From CAVZTX01 sp963778375 (GTDB lineage Bacteria > Chloroflexota > Ktedonobacteria > Ktedonobacterales > Ktedonobacteraceae): DNA of 64,000 nucleotides. The position numbers and the translations under genes were made by a program. Positions 63,470-64,000 of the stretch are shown here, one piece after another. The stretch covers positions 1-64,000 of the forward strand of contig CAVZTX010000005.1 of NCBI GenBank assembly GCA_963778375.1, given 5' to 3'. A model generated the notes under the pieces. It ran no database searches. It was not told the origin of the DNA and was given only the letters and a program-made list of their open reading frames with translations. Positions within the stretch are counted from its first letter, which is position 1. Each line of letters opens with the position of its first letter.

Positions 63470-64000
63470 ATGGACGGAAACAGTCAATTCTCTTACGATA
63501 TGGAGCCGCTTTCCGAAGATGAAGTGGTTGGTGGGGCCAGCGTCATCAGCGTTGAGCAGTTGCAGCATCTTGTGCGCTTGCTCAACAGCAGCGATGTTTC
63601 CGAGTTGGAGTTGAAACGTTCCGAAGAAGGTATGAGCCTTGTGCTGCGCAAGGTGAAGGCTTCCGAAAGCAGCAGCAACATAAACAATGACCAGCACGTA
63701 CTTGCTCCAGTATCCACCAGTGAAGCGCCACCTGCCGAGACAAAGCGGCAAGTCGTAGCTCCTCTGGTGGGTATTTTCCATACCTGGGCTAAACCAAGGG
63801 GAGGATCGCTAGTAGCCATTGGTGACCGTGTCAAGGAAGGCCAGCTCGTGGCAACTATCGAGTCGCTCAATGTGCTCAATGAAGTGGAGTCACCCGCGGT
63901 TGGGAAGGTGGTTGAGATTCTTGTACAGGAGGGGCAGCCGGTAGAGTATGGCCAGGTGCTAATGACGATTGATACCTCAAAAGGGGCGGAGAAAGCATAA
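63470..64000 (+). CDS. accB: AccB-like biotinyl-domain protein lacking the biotin Lys
   Basis: 176 residues, start ATG 63470 (GGGGAGA upstream), complete with TAA at 63998. Layout matches the biotin carboxyl carrier of acetyl-CoA carboxylase: helix ISVEQLQHLVRLLNSSDVSE, strand LELKRSEEGMSLVLRKV, a linker, then the beta-barrel VVAPLVGIFHTWAKPRGGSL, VAIGDRVKEGQLVATIES and EGQPVEYGQVLMTID. Where carriers have (E)(A/S)MKM, this one reads ESLNVLNEVESP: both the Met and the biotinylated Lys are replaced (Leu, Asn). So it cannot be biotinylated at the usual place. It may be a second, non-catalytic carrier paralogue. Position after efp is that of normal accB genes. Confidence 0.9.
   Translation: MDGNSQFSYDMEPLSEDEVVGGASVISVEQLQHLVRLLNSSDVSELELKRSEEGMSLVLRKVKASESSSNINNDQHVLAPVSTSEAPPAETKRQVVAPLVGIFHTWAKPRGGSLVAIGDRVKEGQLVATIESLNVLNEVESPAVGKVVEILVQEGQPVEYGQVLMTIDTSKGAEKA

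Overview
The window looks like a piece of a Chloroflexota chromosome, most likely class Ktedonobacteria. That is an inference: GC is moderate, the housekeeping genes are Gram-positive or Chloroflexota-like in order, MglA-type GTPases, Uma2 and Rpn-type nucleases and large hybrid kinases are present, and the accessory content is rich in STAND NTPases. Core genes are mostly intact, but many other genes are split by single-base shifts, often at short homopolymers. Some of these are probably assembly indels; others are true decay. Each broken gene below is described as one gene with its break points.

Bases 1-14100 are a defence-like block. They hold a prokaryotic ubiquitin-like conjugation cluster (a cysteine-less E2-like protein, a membrane-anchored JAB isopeptidase with a long coiled coil, an E2 with a candidate catalytic cysteine, a 65-residue protein and an E1/ThiF protein), a broken TIR/NB-ARC/TPR protein, glgP with a near-consensus promoter, and an SF1 helicase-PLD nuclease resembling Mokosh type II. 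Bases 14400-22700 carry a small membrane protein, an MglA-like GTPase/response regulator operon with a clear promoter, a Uma2 nuclease, a Gfo/Idh/MocA oxidoreductase, gatB, a glutamate dehydrogenase and an acidic protein.

Bases 23100-28400 are a scrapyard around dxs: a GC-rich decayed IS4-type transposase, a truncated IS701-type transposase and phage-like genes. Bases 28400-35400 encode a Cys-rich Tat-type secreted protein, a tiny membrane protein, a LolCDE/MacB-like ABC pair with an adjoining SGNH lipoprotein, and an Rpn/DUF4351-like protein. Bases 35500-44600 are the conserved rpsB-tsf-pyrH-frr-uppS-cdsA-dxr-rseP-ispG run (translation, cell-envelope lipids and the MEP pathway, which dxs also feeds).

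Bases 44650-52460 are a seven-gene minus-strand signalling operon: response regulator, seven-TM hybrid kinase, small protein, two ParA/MinD-like ATPases, a winged-helix protein and an esterase fused to a winged helix. A tRNA-Val with promoter and terminator follows. Next comes a NACHT STAND NTPase carrying a 25-unit 9-bp repeat, directly followed by a HigBA toxin-antitoxin pair with a perfect 20-bp operator palindrome. The window ends with a CHAP/beta-propeller wall protein and aroQ, an M24 peptidase, efp and an AccB-like protein that lacks the biotin-accepting lysine. Several families of interspersed palindromic repeats occupy the intergenic spaces.
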